Of a stretch of DNA of 43,587 nt, positions 15,554 through 24,700 are shown in pieces. The first letter of the stretch is position 1, and each line of letters begins with the position of its first letter. The stretch comes from Mucilaginibacter sp. (GTDB lineage: Bacteria > Bacteroidota > Bacteroidia > Sphingobacteriales > Sphingobacteriaceae). Both the position numbers and the translations under genes were made by a program. Where the stretch lies: positions 1-43,587 of the forward strand of contig JANXTT010000018.1 in assembly GCA_025352225.1 (NCBI GenBank), read 5' to 3'. The notes beneath the pieces were generated by a model. It made no database searches. It had not been told where the DNA came from and saw only the letters and a program-made list of their open reading frames with translations.

Positions 15554-16492
15554 CTAGGAGAACGCAAAGTAATGTTTATTTAATACATCACCAATTTTAA
15601 ACAACTCATTTCTAACATTTGTAAGATACTCATGTAAGCCTTCCTGATGAATGGTTTTTACTGAGCTATATTTTATATTACTCTGTAAACGCCCAATCAA
15701 GAAAGAAAGTTCGCGAAAATCTTCTATACTACTTTCACTTTTGAGCCTTTCAAAATATCGCTGTATATGATTAACAGAATATAAAACCGAGCGTGGAAAG
15801 TCGTTATTTAGCACCACTTGTTCCAATACATTTTCGGCTTCAAACCCCTTGCTGCGATAGGTTCTTAAATACATAGTGTATCCGCCCAATGATAGCAATA
15901 AATGTTTCCAGTAAGCTGTATCAGTCAATAAATCCGGATTATCATCAATAGATCCAAATTTAGTATCCAAAATATCAACTGATTGTATGCTTCTTTCCAA
16001 AAAATGCCCGATATTCATAAAGCTCCTGCCTTCGCCCCTGGCCATACTAATTTCAACAGTTCCATAATATAGCGTCCCTTGCTTAATCAAAGTATCAAGG
16101 GCGGTAATAGGATCATATTTCTCAATCAGAAATTTTAATTGCGGATCTCTAACAGCATGATAATATTCATTTAAACATTGCCATAAATCTTTGGTAATAT
16201 GCTCTTGCACTCCGCGGGCGTTTTCACGCGCTAGTGTAATTATGCTTATTATGGAATTAGGGTTATCTCTATCCAGCACCATGTATTTTAATACTGCCCG
16301 GCTATCATTTTGCAAAACTTTGGTTTCGTCATCTTGCGAACCGGCATATATGCGTATTATGGGTTCCCAGGTAAATTCCTGAACAGTATCCTGCGATGAG
16401 GCATAGTTAATTTTAAGCATACGCAATATGCCATCACTCCGCTCAATATAACGGCTCATCCAATATAAACTTGATGCAACTCTACTTAACAT
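15554..16492 (-). CDS. Alpha-E (DUF403) domain protein
   Basis: The protein has 312 residues and is almost all alpha-helical, opening with the family signature MLSRVASSLYWMSRYIERSDG. Alpha-E proteins are nearly always encoded with a circularly permuted ATP-grasp protein and a transglutaminase, as here. They are predicted to be a helical partner or scaffold of the ligase; no enzymatic role is established. It starts 22 bases after the ATP-grasp gene and ends 57 bases before the transglutaminase gene, consistent with one transcript. The region between 15497 and 15553 shows only a small GTTGCAAC palindrome. Confidence 0.9.
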   Translation of the reverse strand: MLSRVASSLYWMSRYIERSDGILRMLKINYASSQDTVQEFTWEPIIRIYAGSQDDETKVLQNDSRAVLKYMVLDRDNPNSIISIITLARENARGVQEHITKDLWQCLNEYYHAVRDPQLKFLIEKYDPITALDTLIKQGTLYYGTVEISMARGEGRSFMNIGHFLERSIQSVDILDTKFGSIDDNPDLLTDTAYWKHLLLSLGGYTMYLRTYRSKGFEAENVLEQVVLNNDFPRSVLYSVNHIQRYFERLKSESSIEDFRELSFLIGRLQSNIKYSSVKTIHQEGLHEYLTNVRNELFKIGDVLNKHYFAFS

Positions 16493-16514
16493 ATCTATAT
16501 ATCAAAAGCAATAT

Positions 16515-17963
16515 TTAAACTAAAACCCAAGTATCTTTACTGCCGCCACCCTGCGAGCTATTTACCACCAGTGATCCTTCGCGCAAAGCTACCCGGGTTA
16601 ATCCACCCGGAACTATTTCAATCCCATCGGGGCCGCATAAGGCATATGGCCGTAGGTCAATACGCCGAGGAGTAAGCAAGCCTTGCATATAACATGGCGC
16701 CGCCGAAAGGCTGATAGTTGGCTGCGCAATAAAATCGCGAGGGTTCTTTAATATTTCATTTTTATAGTCGTCTATTTCCTGCTCGGTTGCTGCGTGTCCC
16801 ATCAACATCCCATACCCTCCGCTCCCGTTTGTACGCTTCACTACCATTGTGTTCATATTGGCAAAAACATATTCCTTTTCTTCGGCGTTCCCTAATTGAT
16901 AGGTAGGTACATTTTTAAGTATTGGCTCTTCGTTCAAATAATAGCGAATCATATCAGGCACATATGAGTAAATGGCTTTATCATCGGCAACACCATTGCC
17001 TATTGCGTTTACAATGGCAACATTACCTTTACGGTAGGCTCCCATAATACCCGATACGCCTAAAATGCTTGAAGGATTAAATACCAAAGGATCTAAAAAC
17101 TCATCATCCACACGCCTGTATATCACATCTACCTGTTGCAGCCCATTAGTAGTTTTCATATATACTTTATGGTTGTCAACCACAAGGTCACGACCTTCAA
17201 CCAACTCAACACCCATCAGGCGGGCCAGCGTAGTATGCTCAAAATATGCCGAGTTATATATTCCCGGGCTAAGCAATACAATTGTAGGATGTGATATTTG
17301 CCGCGGTGATAAGGATAATAAGTTTTTATAAAGTATATTAGGATACTCGGTTACGCTACGCACTTTGCACTGCGGCAAGAGGTCTGGAAACAAGCGTTTG
17401 GTTATTTCCCTGTTTTCCAGCATATAGCTTACGCCCGATGGTGTACGCAAATTATCTTCGAGTACGTAGAATGTCCCTTCATGGTCGCGGATGAGATCAA
17501 TCCCAGCGATATGCACATAAATATCATACGGGACTTTAACATTATACATTTCCCGCAAAAAATGCGGACAAGAGTAAATAATGTCAATAGGCACAATTCC
17601 GTCCTTTATAATAAACTGGTTGCTGTATACATCTTTTAAAAACAAGTTCAGCACATTGAGCCTTTGTTTAATACCTTTTTCAACAAATGCCCACTCATCG
17701 CCGGTGATGATACGGGGGATAATGTCAAACGGAAAAATTTTTTCGATACCCTCACCGCTACTATAAACGGTAAAGGTTATACCCTGGCTCATGAAAAGAC
17801 GCTTCGCCAGATCTTCTTTTTTGTTCAGCTCCTCTATTGATTCGCGGGTGAGGTATTGGATAACCTTTTGATAATGATCCCGGATTTTTGAATCAGCACC
17901 AAACATTTCATCCCATACACCTGATGTTGGAGTGTAATTGTTAAAATAAGCTGATTCTGGCAT
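16515..17963 (-). CDS. Circularly permuted type 2 ATP-grasp protein
   Basis: The protein has 482 residues and belongs to the DUF404/DUF407-type circularly permuted ATP-grasp family. Visible family segments include WDEMFGADSKIRDHY at the N-terminus, EDNLRTPSGVSYMLENR, VDVIYRRVDDEFLDPLVF, IVNAIGNGVADDKAIY, VVKRTNGSGGYGMLMG (the ATP-binding loop) and LRPYALCGPDG. ATP-grasp ligases activate a carboxylate as acyl-phosphate and join it to an amine or thiol. It is first of the three-gene operon and has an upstream AAGGAAG ribosome site and a -7 box at 18065. Substrates are unknown; a peptide or amino acid conjugate is the leading idea from family context. Confidence 0.9.
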   Translation of the reverse strand: MPESAYFNNYTPTSGVWDEMFGADSKIRDHYQKVIQYLTRESIEELNKKEDLAKRLFMSQGITFTVYSSGEGIEKIFPFDIIPRIITGDEWAFVEKGIKQRLNVLNLFLKDVYSNQFIIKDGIVPIDIIYSCPHFLREMYNVKVPYDIYVHIAGIDLIRDHEGTFYVLEDNLRTPSGVSYMLENREITKRLFPDLLPQCKVRSVTEYPNILYKNLLSLSPRQISHPTIVLLSPGIYNSAYFEHTTLARLMGVELVEGRDLVVDNHKVYMKTTNGLQQVDVIYRRVDDEFLDPLVFNPSSILGVSGIMGAYRKGNVAIVNAIGNGVADDKAIYSYVPDMIRYYLNEEPILKNVPTYQLGNAEEKEYVFANMNTMVVKRTNGSGGYGMLMGHAATEQEIDDYKNEILKNPRDFIAQPTISLSAAPCYMQGLLTPRRIDLRPYALCGPDGIEIVPGGLTRVALREGSLVVNSSQGGGSKDTWVLV

Positions 17964-18064
17964 AAAATTAACTTCCTTTCTGTATAAATTTTATAAATAA
18001 TTCTAAAAAAATGTAATTTAACAATATAATTTTGAAAATTATAGATAAAATATAATAATAATTG

Positions 18065-18072
18065 CAAATTTA
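18065..18072 (-). promoter_or_regulatory. -7 box (TAAATTTG) for the ATP-grasp operon
   Basis: Read on the minus strand, TAAATTTG fits TAnnTTTG and lies about 100 bases before the ATG at 17963, leaving an AT-rich 5' leader of roughly 95 bases with an AAGGAAG site near the start codon. A clear -33 element is not seen. Nothing else is apparent in the 255 bp gap (17964-18218). Confidence 0.4.
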
Positions 18073-18218
18073 AATTAATCTAGTTCAATATGATTGTGTT
18101 TTTTGTGAAACTATAGATATATTTATTTAAAATAGTTGAAATAATGCAATTATGCCCAATCTGCCACAAATTTTCAGTCTTTATATTAGATAAAACATAG
18201 TTATTAAAGGTGTGGAGG

Positions 18219-19265
18219 TTAATTAATGATAGAAGTTATACCATGGCTGGATGAATTGCGAATAAACAATTCGGTTTCCAGCATTTTGGTTTCAAAATCA
18301 GTTACCGGGCGTTTGCTTTCTATTAATTGAATGAGCATTTCGGTAGCAATTTGCCCAATTTTAAAGGCTGGCTGCCGCACAGTAGTAAGCGAGGGGTCAA
18401 AAAGGCCCGCCACATCCGAGTTAGTGAACCCGGTAATAGCAATATCTGTCGGTATTTTTAAACCACAGTTTTTCAAAGCGATCATACATCCGGTAGTTAA
18501 CCTATCCCCGGCAACAAAAATAGAATCGGGGCGGTCAGGCAGGCTTACTATTTCATTAACGGCAATCTCAACCTCATGCTGAATCATACCACCGTGCGGG
18601 CAATGGCGCAAATAAGCCGCATTAAATGGTATATTGTATTTTCTTAACGCTGCTTTATACCCTTCAAGCCGCTCTATACTTATAGAAAGTGTTGGCGAAT
18701 TAGTTAAATGGGCTATTTTTTTGAACCCTGCATTAATTAAATGTTCAGTGGCCTCAAATGCTCCTTTATAATTGTTAGCAACTACTTTATGCGTTTCAAT
18801 ATCAGCTGCTACTCTATCAAAAAACACAATTGGCAGGCCCCGGTCATGCAGATCTTTAATATGCGATAGATCCTGAGTTTCTGAGGATAAAGAAATTAAT
18901 AGTCCATCAACAGACCGTGATGCCAAATGCTGAATGTTTACCACCTCCAGATCAAAGGATTCATGATTTTGAGTGATAATTACGTGATAACCCCTGCTAT
19001 AAGCAATAGATTCAATACCATTAATAGCCTGCGAAAAATAATTATTTGCCACTTCGCAAACTACAACGCCTATAGAATGGCTCCGACGTTCTTTAAGGCT
19101 AAGGGCAATTGGATTAGGATGGTATTTTATTTTTTCGGCATATTCAAGTACCAACCTTTTTGTTTCGGCACTTATTTCGTATCCCCCTCTTAATGCTCTG
19201 GAGACTGTGGAAGTTGAAAGCCCAAGTGCCTTTGCAATATCTTTAATAGTTATGGGCTCAAACAT
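18219..19265 (-). CDS. LacI/GalR-family transcriptional regulator
   Basis: The protein has 348 residues. The N-terminal helix-turn-helix (ITIKDIAKALGLSTSTVSRAL, residues 5-25) and hinge region (HPNPIALSLKERRS) are followed by a periplasmic-binding-protein-like effector domain (SIGVVVCEVANNYFSQAINGIE; PDSIFVAGDRLTTGCMIALK; ITGFTNSDVAGLFDPSLTTV). It is divergent from the GH28-CE8-GH43 genes, so it most likely controls pectin use in response to a uronate or other sugar breakdown product; the effector is not readable from sequence. A fitting palindromic operator lies at 19359-19376, upstream of its own -7 box, so autoregulation is plausible. Confidence 0.9.
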   Translation of the reverse strand: MFEPITIKDIAKALGLSTSTVSRALRGGYEISAETKRLVLEYAEKIKYHPNPIALSLKERRSHSIGVVVCEVANNYFSQAINGIESIAYSRGYHVIITQNHESFDLEVVNIQHLASRSVDGLLISLSSETQDLSHIKDLHDRGLPIVFFDRVAADIETHKVVANNYKGAFEATEHLINAGFKKIAHLTNSPTLSISIERLEGYKAALRKYNIPFNAAYLRHCPHGGMIQHEVEIAVNEIVSLPDRPDSIFVAGDRLTTGCMIALKNCGLKIPTDIAITGFTNSDVAGLFDPSLTTVRQPAFKIGQIATEMLIQLIESKRPVTDFETKMLETELFIRNSSSHGITSIIN

Positions 19266-19322
19266 GCTTTTTAATTAAAAAACTGAATATAGAGAGAAAC
19301 TACGACACCCTAAGATGTTTTA

Positions 19323-19330
19323 CAAATATA
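19323..19330 (-). promoter_or_regulatory. -7 box (TATATTTG) for the LacI-type regulator
   Basis: On the minus strand TATATTTG matches TAnnTTTG exactly and lies 58 bases before the ATG at 19265. No TTTG is present at the standard -33 distance, so activity may be weak or need an activator. Confidence 0.45.
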
Positions 19331-19358
19331 ACACCAATTTGGAATATAATAGACCGAT

Positions 19359-19376
19359 AACGTTGCCGGGAACGTT
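19359..19376. promoter_or_regulatory. Candidate LacI-family operator, 18-bp palindrome
   Basis: The sequence AACGTTGCCGGGAACGTT is palindromic at 16 of 18 positions with a central CCGG. CG-centred palindromes of this length are the usual target of LacI-family dimers. It is 94 bp from the regulator start and 210 bp from the GH28 start. I did not find a second copy in the window. Confidence 0.6.
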
Positions 19377-19586
19377 TGCATAATTATATAGTGCCGGTAT
19401 TCGTCTTATTTATTTAAAAAACCCCTATCATTGTTTACAACTAAACCTTATTTGCAACATCAAATGTTACTATAATGCAATAACTGCATCTGCCATAAAA
19501 GTATCAGCGCTGGAGCTTTAAATAATAAACCAAGGCGGCTATACACGGCTTAGTTTATGTTACTTACCCTTATTTAAACAGTGCTC

Positions 19587-21227
19587 ATGAAAAAAATATT
19601 GCCGCTTTTTACTATCCTGCTTATTAATATCTTAAATACCCATGCGCAAACAAAACCATATTCATGGGAAAACTTACCAAAAGCAAAAGTGCCATCCTTT
19701 AATGCGGACACCCTTAATATTAAAAATTATGGTGCTGTTGCCGATGGGATAACTTTAAATACAAAAAGCATAAATACCGCTATTGCTAATTGCAGTGCAA
19801 AAGGGGGTGGGGTGGTTTTAATACCTGGTGGTTTATGGCTAACCGGGCCTATAGTACTAAAAAGCAATGTAAACCTGCATATTGATCGCGCTGCCCTGGT
19901 GCAATTTACTGAAGATAAAAGCCAGTACCCATTAGTTGAAGGTAATTATGAGGGGCATGCCGCTGTGCGTAATCAATCGCCGGTTTCGGGTAATGATCTG
20001 GAAAACATAGCTATTACCGGCGAGGGCATAATTGATGGGAGCGGCGAAACTTGGAGGGCTATTGGTAAAGACAGGCTTACAGATGCCGAATGGAAACAGT
20101 TGGTGGCATCGGGCGGGGTGATTAGCGCAAATGGAAGAACCTGGTACCCCTCTGATGGTTATGCCAAAGGCAATAATATTAAGGACGTAAGCACCCTCCA
20201 ACCTGGCAAAGCCTTAAGCGACTATGCCCCTTATAAAGACTTTTTTCGCCCCAATATGGTGGTGCTTACCAACTGTAAAAAGATATTGCTTAAGGGCACA
20301 ACCTTTCAAAATTCGCCCAATTGGTGCCTGCATACCTTGCTTTGTGAAAACCTTACCTTAAACGATATACATGTTAGAAATCCATGGAACGCGCAAAATG
20401 GCGATGCGATAGATATAGAATCGTGCAGGAATGTATTGATAGAGAACAGCACATTTGACGCCGGCGATGATGGGTTATGCATTAAATCTGGCCGCGATGA
20501 AGAGGGCCGTAAACGGGGTAGACCAACAGAGAATGTGGTGATTAGAAATAACATTGTTTACCGTGCACATGGCGGCTTTGTAATAGGCAGCGAAATGAGC
20601 GGTGGGGCCAGGAACATATTTGTTACCGATTGCACTTTTATTGGTACCGATATTGGCCTGCGCTTTAAAACTACGCGCGGCCGTGGTGGTATTGTCGAGA
20701 ATATCTACATCAAAAACATCAGCATGAAAAACATAGTGCACGAAGCTATTCTTTTTGATATGTATTATTTTGCTAATGTAACATCTACCTTAGGGCAAAA
20801 AGCAGATTTTCCACCTGTAACAGCTGCTACACCCCAGTTCAGAAATTTTTATGTGAGCAATGTTGTTTGCAATGGGGCTGAAAAAGCAATTTTTGTGCGT
20901 GGATTACCCGAAATGAGTATCAAGAATATTTACATGGAAAATATGGTTCTAAAAACAAATAAAGGTGCGGAGTTGATAGAAGCTAATAACATTACCCTTA
21001 AAAATATCACTTTAGAAATTAAGAACACTAAACCGGTAATCTATTTAGAAAACAGCAGCGGCATTAATTTAGATAATATTAGATACACTAAAGGTGCTGA
21101 ACAATTGTTAAACATTAACGGGGATAGATCTGCACAAATAACGCTGACCAATACAGATATTTCAGGTGCAAAAAACATCCCTGAATTTAATTATGGGGCG
21201 GATAAACTTTCGTTAACGGTTAAATAA
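19587..21227 (+). CDS. Glycoside hydrolase family 28 (polygalacturonase-like)
   Basis: The protein has 546 residues, counted from ATG 19587 (a GTG at 19581 is in frame but would only add two residues before the MKK signal peptide, about 1-20). It is a right-handed beta-helix with the GH28 motifs NGDAID (Asp273), AGDDG (Asp294, Asp295), AHGG (His328) and RFK (Arg359-Lys361). It opens with LNIKNYGAVADG, the N-terminal signature of this fold. It should hydrolyse alpha-1,4-galacturonan or rhamnogalacturonan in the periplasm or outside the cell; exo action on oligomers is likely but unproven. It is first of three plus-strand pectin genes, 18 bases before the esterase. Confidence 0.9.
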   Translation: MKKILPLFTILLINILNTHAQTKPYSWENLPKAKVPSFNADTLNIKNYGAVADGITLNTKSINTAIANCSAKGGGVVLIPGGLWLTGPIVLKSNVNLHIDRAALVQFTEDKSQYPLVEGNYEGHAAVRNQSPVSGNDLENIAITGEGIIDGSGETWRAIGKDRLTDAEWKQLVASGGVISANGRTWYPSDGYAKGNNIKDVSTLQPGKALSDYAPYKDFFRPNMVVLTNCKKILLKGTTFQNSPNWCLHTLLCENLTLNDIHVRNPWNAQNGDAIDIESCRNVLIENSTFDAGDDGLCIKSGRDEEGRKRGRPTENVVIRNNIVYRAHGGFVIGSEMSGGARNIFVTDCTFIGTDIGLRFKTTRGRGGIVENIYIKNISMKNIVHEAILFDMYYFANVTSTLGQKADFPPVTAATPQFRNFYVSNVVCNGAEKAIFVRGLPEMSIKNIYMENMVLKTNKGAELIEANNITLKNITLEIKNTKPVIYLENSSGINLDNIRYTKGAEQLLNINGDRSAQITLTNTDISGAKNIPEFNYGADKLSLTVK

Positions 21228-21245
21228 GGTATAGTTTAAAAAAGA

Positions 21246-22250
21246 ATGAAAAAAATACCCTTACTTATCGCGGTGCTTTTTATCGGGGGGCAACTGATGG
21301 CTCAAACCATAGCTCAATATCCATCCCAAATTACGGTTGCACAGGATGGTAGCGGTAATTATAAAACAATTCAGGAGGCTGTTAATTCGGTTCGCGATCT
21401 GGGTGCTCAGCGGGTTACCATTCATATCAAAAAAGGGATCTATCACGAAAAATTGATCATCCCTTCGTGGAAAACAAATGTATCATTGATAGGTGAGGAT
21501 AAAGAAAACACGGTTATCACCAATAATGATTATTCGGGCAAACCAATTATTAACGGTAAAGACGCTTTTGGAAAAGATAAATTTACCACCTATACATCAT
21601 ATACTGTTTTGGTACAGGGTAATGATTTTAAAGCGATGAACTTAACGATAGAAAATACAGCGGGCAGGGTTGGGCAAGCGGTTGCTTTAAATGTAGAAGG
21701 CGACCGATGTGTTTTTATCAATTGCAAACTTTTAGGTAACCAGGATACGTTGTATACATCGGGCGAGCAGAGCCGCCAGTATTATAAAGATTGTTATATT
21801 GAAGGCACTACCGATTTTATATTTGGCTCAGCCACTTGTGTATTTCAAAGCTGTATTATTAAAAGTTTAATAAACTCTTACATTACAGCGGCTTCAACCA
21901 CTCCTCGTCAACAATTTGGGTATGTGTTTTTTGATTGCAAGCTAATTGCCGATACTGGGGTTAAGAAAGTTTTTTTGGGGCGGCCCTGGCGGCCATATGC
22001 CCGAACAGTTTTTATCCGAACAGAAATGGGTAGCCATATTGTACCTATGGGCTGGAACCCGTGGAAAGGGGATGCCATGTTTCCTGACAAGGAGAAAACC
22101 GCGTATTACGCAGAATACCAAAGCAAGGGAGCGGGTGCCAAAGCAAGTAACCGGGTTAGCTGGTCGCACTATTTAACCGTTAACGAAATTAAGTACTACA
22201 TACTGTCCAATATATTTGCAGGGAAAAACACTTGGAATCCGGAGCAATAA
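21246..22250 (+). CDS. Pectinesterase, carbohydrate esterase family 8
   Basis: The protein has 334 residues with a signal peptide (about 1-20). It is a beta-helix with all CE8 motifs: GQAVAL (Gln145), GNQDTLY (Gln166, Asp167), GTTDFIFG (nucleophile Asp190) and LGRPWRPYA (Arg246, Trp248). It removes methyl esters from homogalacturonan, freeing it for the adjacent GH28 enzyme. It lies 18 bases after the GH28 gene. Several long frames on the opposite strand and in another phase around 21.9-22.2 kb are shadows of this GC-richer segment. Confidence 0.93.
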   Translation: MKKIPLLIAVLFIGGQLMAQTIAQYPSQITVAQDGSGNYKTIQEAVNSVRDLGAQRVTIHIKKGIYHEKLIIPSWKTNVSLIGEDKENTVITNNDYSGKPIINGKDAFGKDKFTTYTSYTVLVQGNDFKAMNLTIENTAGRVGQAVALNVEGDRCVFINCKLLGNQDTLYTSGEQSRQYYKDCYIEGTTDFIFGSATCVFQSCIIKSLINSYITAASTTPRQQFGYVFFDCKLIADTGVKKVFLGRPWRPYARTVFIRTEMGSHIVPMGWNPWKGDAMFPDKEKTAYYAEYQSKGAGAKASNRVSWSHYLTVNEIKYYILSNIFAGKNTWNPEQ

Positions 22251-22334
22251 TCAAAATTTGTTGTTACATTTTAAAATAATGTATACCGAAATGTGCGTAT
22301 TGTTTCTAATATTGTGTGTAAATCTAAATTTTAT

Positions 22335-23975
22335 ATGAAAAACTACCTGGCACTAGCCTTAACCGCTTTGGTGTTAACGGCAACTGCCCAGCAAAAACCA
22401 ATTGTACAAACTAAATACGTATCAAAAGTTTGGGTAGCCGATCAGGGAAATGGCACATACAAAAACCCGATATTGAATGCCGATTATTCAGACCCGGATG
22501 CTATTAGGGTGGGTAATGATTTTTATCTGGTTTCTTCAAGCTTTGAGGATATTCCGGGATTACCCATATTGCACTCTAACGATCTGGTGAATTGGTCGCT
22601 TATAGGCCATGCGTTATTGCGCCAGCCACCTTATGCGCATTTTGCTAAACCGCAGCATGGTAATGGCGTTTGGGCTCCGGCCATCCGCTATCATAATGGT
22701 GAGTTTTATATTTATTATCCCGATCCGGATTACGGAATTTATTTGGTTAAAGCTAAAAATGCGGCGGGCCCTTGGTCTGAACCGATTTTGGTTTATGGTG
22801 GTGCTGGCTTAATTGACCCATGCCCCTTATGGGATGGAGATGGTTCGGTTTATTTGGTGCATGCGTGGGCAGGTAGCCGGGCTGGCATTAAAAGCATCAT
22901 TACCGTGAATAAGCTAAATAATGAAGGTACAAAAGTGATTGATGAAGGCGTAATGGTTTTTGACGGACATGAAACCGATCCTACTATTGAAGGGCCTAAA
23001 CTTTATAAGCGCAATGGCTACTATTACATATTTGCGCCTGCGGGTGGCGTACCTGTTGGCTGGCAGCTAGTGTTGCGGTCTAAAAATATTTATGGCCCGT
23101 ATGAACGAAAGGTGGTGATGGATCAGGGTAGATCAACCACAAACGGGCCACACCAGGGTGCCTGGGTTGATACCCAAACCGGCGAGAACTGGTTTCTGCA
23201 TTTTCAGGATAAGGGGCCTTACGGGCGGGTTACACATTTACAGCCGATGAAATGGGTAAATAACTGGCCTGTTATAGGTTCAGAAGTTAATGGAACAGGT
23301 AAAGGAGAGCCAGTATTGACGTATAAAAAACCCAATATTGGTAAAAGCTTCGCAATAGAAACTCCTGCGGAGACGGACGAGTTTAATACTATTAAATTAG
23401 GCTTACAGTGGCAATGGATGGCTAATCCGAAATCAACATGGTATACCACAACCAATGATGGGTATTTAAGATTGTTTTCTTACATGGCTCCAGATACCAT
23501 AAAAAACCTTTGGGATGTGCCTAATGTGTTATTACAAAAAACACCTGCAGATGAATTTATGGCAACCACAAAATTTACTTTTAAGCCCAATACCAGGCTC
23601 GAGAACGAACGGGCAGGCCTTGTAATTATGGGTTATAGCTATGCGGGGCTGGCGTTAAACAGTAAAAAAGATGGCATTTACTTAACCAACTTTAATTGTA
23701 AGGACGCGCTAAAAGGCAATGCCGAAAACGGGCAAACGTTAATGAAGGTAAACGACGGGACAATCTATTTCAGGGTTAAAGTAACGGCAGGAGCAAAATG
23801 CATGTTCAGCTATAGTTTAGATGGATTAAAATATACTGATGCCGGTACTGCGTTTCAGGCAGAGGTAGGCCGCTGGATAGGTGCCAAAGTAGGCATATTC
23901 TGTACCCGTATCAGTCAAATAAATGATTCGGGGTATGCCGATTTTGATTGGTTTAGAGTTGAGCCGGTTAAATAA
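22335..23975 (+). CDS. Glycoside hydrolase family 43 (arabinofuranosidase/xylosidase type) with C-terminal sandwich domain
   Basis: With ATG 22335 the protein has 546 residues and a signal peptide (MKNYLALALTALVLTATAQ); the in-frame extension to 22293 lies upstream of this and is not coding. The propeller domain (about 40-335) has YSDPDAI (base Asp53), WAPAIRY, LIDPCP (Asp161) and TIEGPK (acid Glu219). Residues about 355-546 form the C-terminal beta-sandwich common in the longer GH43 enzymes. It probably trims arabinose or xylose from pectin side chains. It is 84 bases from the CE8 gene, perhaps within the same transcript. Confidence 0.88.
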   Translation: MKNYLALALTALVLTATAQQKPIVQTKYVSKVWVADQGNGTYKNPILNADYSDPDAIRVGNDFYLVSSSFEDIPGLPILHSNDLVNWSLIGHALLRQPPYAHFAKPQHGNGVWAPAIRYHNGEFYIYYPDPDYGIYLVKAKNAAGPWSEPILVYGGAGLIDPCPLWDGDGSVYLVHAWAGSRAGIKSIITVNKLNNEGTKVIDEGVMVFDGHETDPTIEGPKLYKRNGYYYIFAPAGGVPVGWQLVLRSKNIYGPYERKVVMDQGRSTTNGPHQGAWVDTQTGENWFLHFQDKGPYGRVTHLQPMKWVNNWPVIGSEVNGTGKGEPVLTYKKPNIGKSFAIETPAETDEFNTIKLGLQWQWMANPKSTWYTTTNDGYLRLFSYMAPDTIKNLWDVPNVLLQKTPADEFMATTKFTFKPNTRLENERAGLVIMGYSYAGLALNSKKDGIYLTNFNCKDALKGNAENGQTLMKVNDGTIYFRVKVTAGAKCMFSYSLDGLKYTDAGTAFQAEVGRWIGAKVGIFCTRISQINDSGYADFDWFRVEPVK

Positions 23976-23979
23976 AGGC

Positions 23980-24004
23980 TTATAACAAATGCAATTCGTT
24001 ATAA
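23980..24004. terminator. Weak hairpin between convergent GH43 and psd genes
   Basis: TTATAAC (23980-23986) and GTTATAA (23998-24004) form a 7-bp AT-rich stem with an 11-base loop in the 42-bp gap between the convergent genes. It is too AT-rich to be a strong terminator. Confidence 0.3.
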
Positions 24005-24017
24005 AACAAAACAGTAA

Positions 24018-24674
24018 TTATAATTCAGCCAGCACGGTTTTGCCGCCTTTAACAACTTCGCCAAGAGCTACGTTAACTTTTGTTCCCACTGGCAAAAATA
24101 TATCTACTCTTGAGCCGAATTTAATAAAGCCAAATTGTTGGCCCTGGTCTACTTTATCGCCTTCTTTAACGTACCAAACAATCCTTCTTGCCAAGGCTCC
24201 AGCTATTTGACGGAATAATACGGTTACCCCTGCGCTGTTTTCGATCGCGATAGTTGTGCGCTCGTTTTCTGTAGATGATTTAGGGTGCCACGCTACCAAA
24301 TATTTACCAGGATGGTATTTAAAGTATTTAACCACCCCCGCAACTGGGTTACGGTTAATATGCACATTAACAGGCGACATAAATACAGATATCTGGATAC
24401 GTTTATCTTTCAAATACTCGGTTTCTTCAACCTCCTCAATAACCACTACCTTGCCATCTGCCGGGCAAAGCACCTGTTTTTCGTTAGTAGTAATTGTAAT
24501 GGATGGGCTACGGAAGAACTGAACTATAATGGCAAACAACAAAAACGATAGTATATATATTACCCACTTTAACGCGGACGCTTGCGGGAAATAAAACTGT
24601 ATAAGCGCGTTAAGCACAAATATAAATAGAATGCAAATTGCAAGGGATGTGTACCCTTCTTTATGGAAAGTCAT
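24018..24674 (-). CDS. psd: Phosphatidylserine decarboxylase (short, Psd-A type)
   Basis: The protein has 218 residues with two N-terminal membrane segments (about 9-29 and 34-53). The self-cleavage site is FGSRVDIFLP, with Ser188 expected to become the pyruvoyl group, leaving a 187-residue beta chain and a short alpha chain. ADGKV (72-76) and the NVHINRNP segment are typical. It converts phosphatidylserine to phosphatidylethanolamine in the inner membrane. The GSR form in place of LGST is usual in the short Bacteroidota/archaeal-type enzymes. It lies 26 bases after cdsA, the enzyme that makes CDP-diacylglycerol for the same pathway. Confidence 0.92.
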   Translation of the reverse strand: MTFHKEGYTSLAICILFIFVLNALIQFYFPQASALKWVIYILSFLLFAIIVQFFRSPSITITTNEKQVLCPADGKVVVIEEVEETEYLKDKRIQISVFMSPVNVHINRNPVAGVVKYFKYHPGKYLVAWHPKSSTENERTTIAIENSAGVTVLFRQIAGALARRIVWYVKEGDKVDQGQQFGFIKFGSRVDIFLPVGTKVNVALGEVVKGGKTVLAEL

Positions 24675-24700
24675 AGAAATAAAATTTTAGTGCAAAACTA

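Larger units (their letters stand above)
19266..19586. other. Divergent regulatory region between lacI-type and GH28 genes
   Basis: These 321 bp hold no gene. They contain the -7 box for the regulator (19323-19330) and a CG-centred palindrome (19359-19376). I found no convincing TAnnTTTG box for the GH28 gene; CTTATTTG near 19447 is the nearest partial match, so its start of transcription is unassigned. Confidence 0.6.

Noticed and set aside
21908..22176. Three overlapping 60-76 residue frames on both strands inside the pectinesterase gene
   Set aside because: They lie fully inside the CE8 gene in a GC-richer segment; the CE8 motifs RPWRPYA and others fix the true frame.
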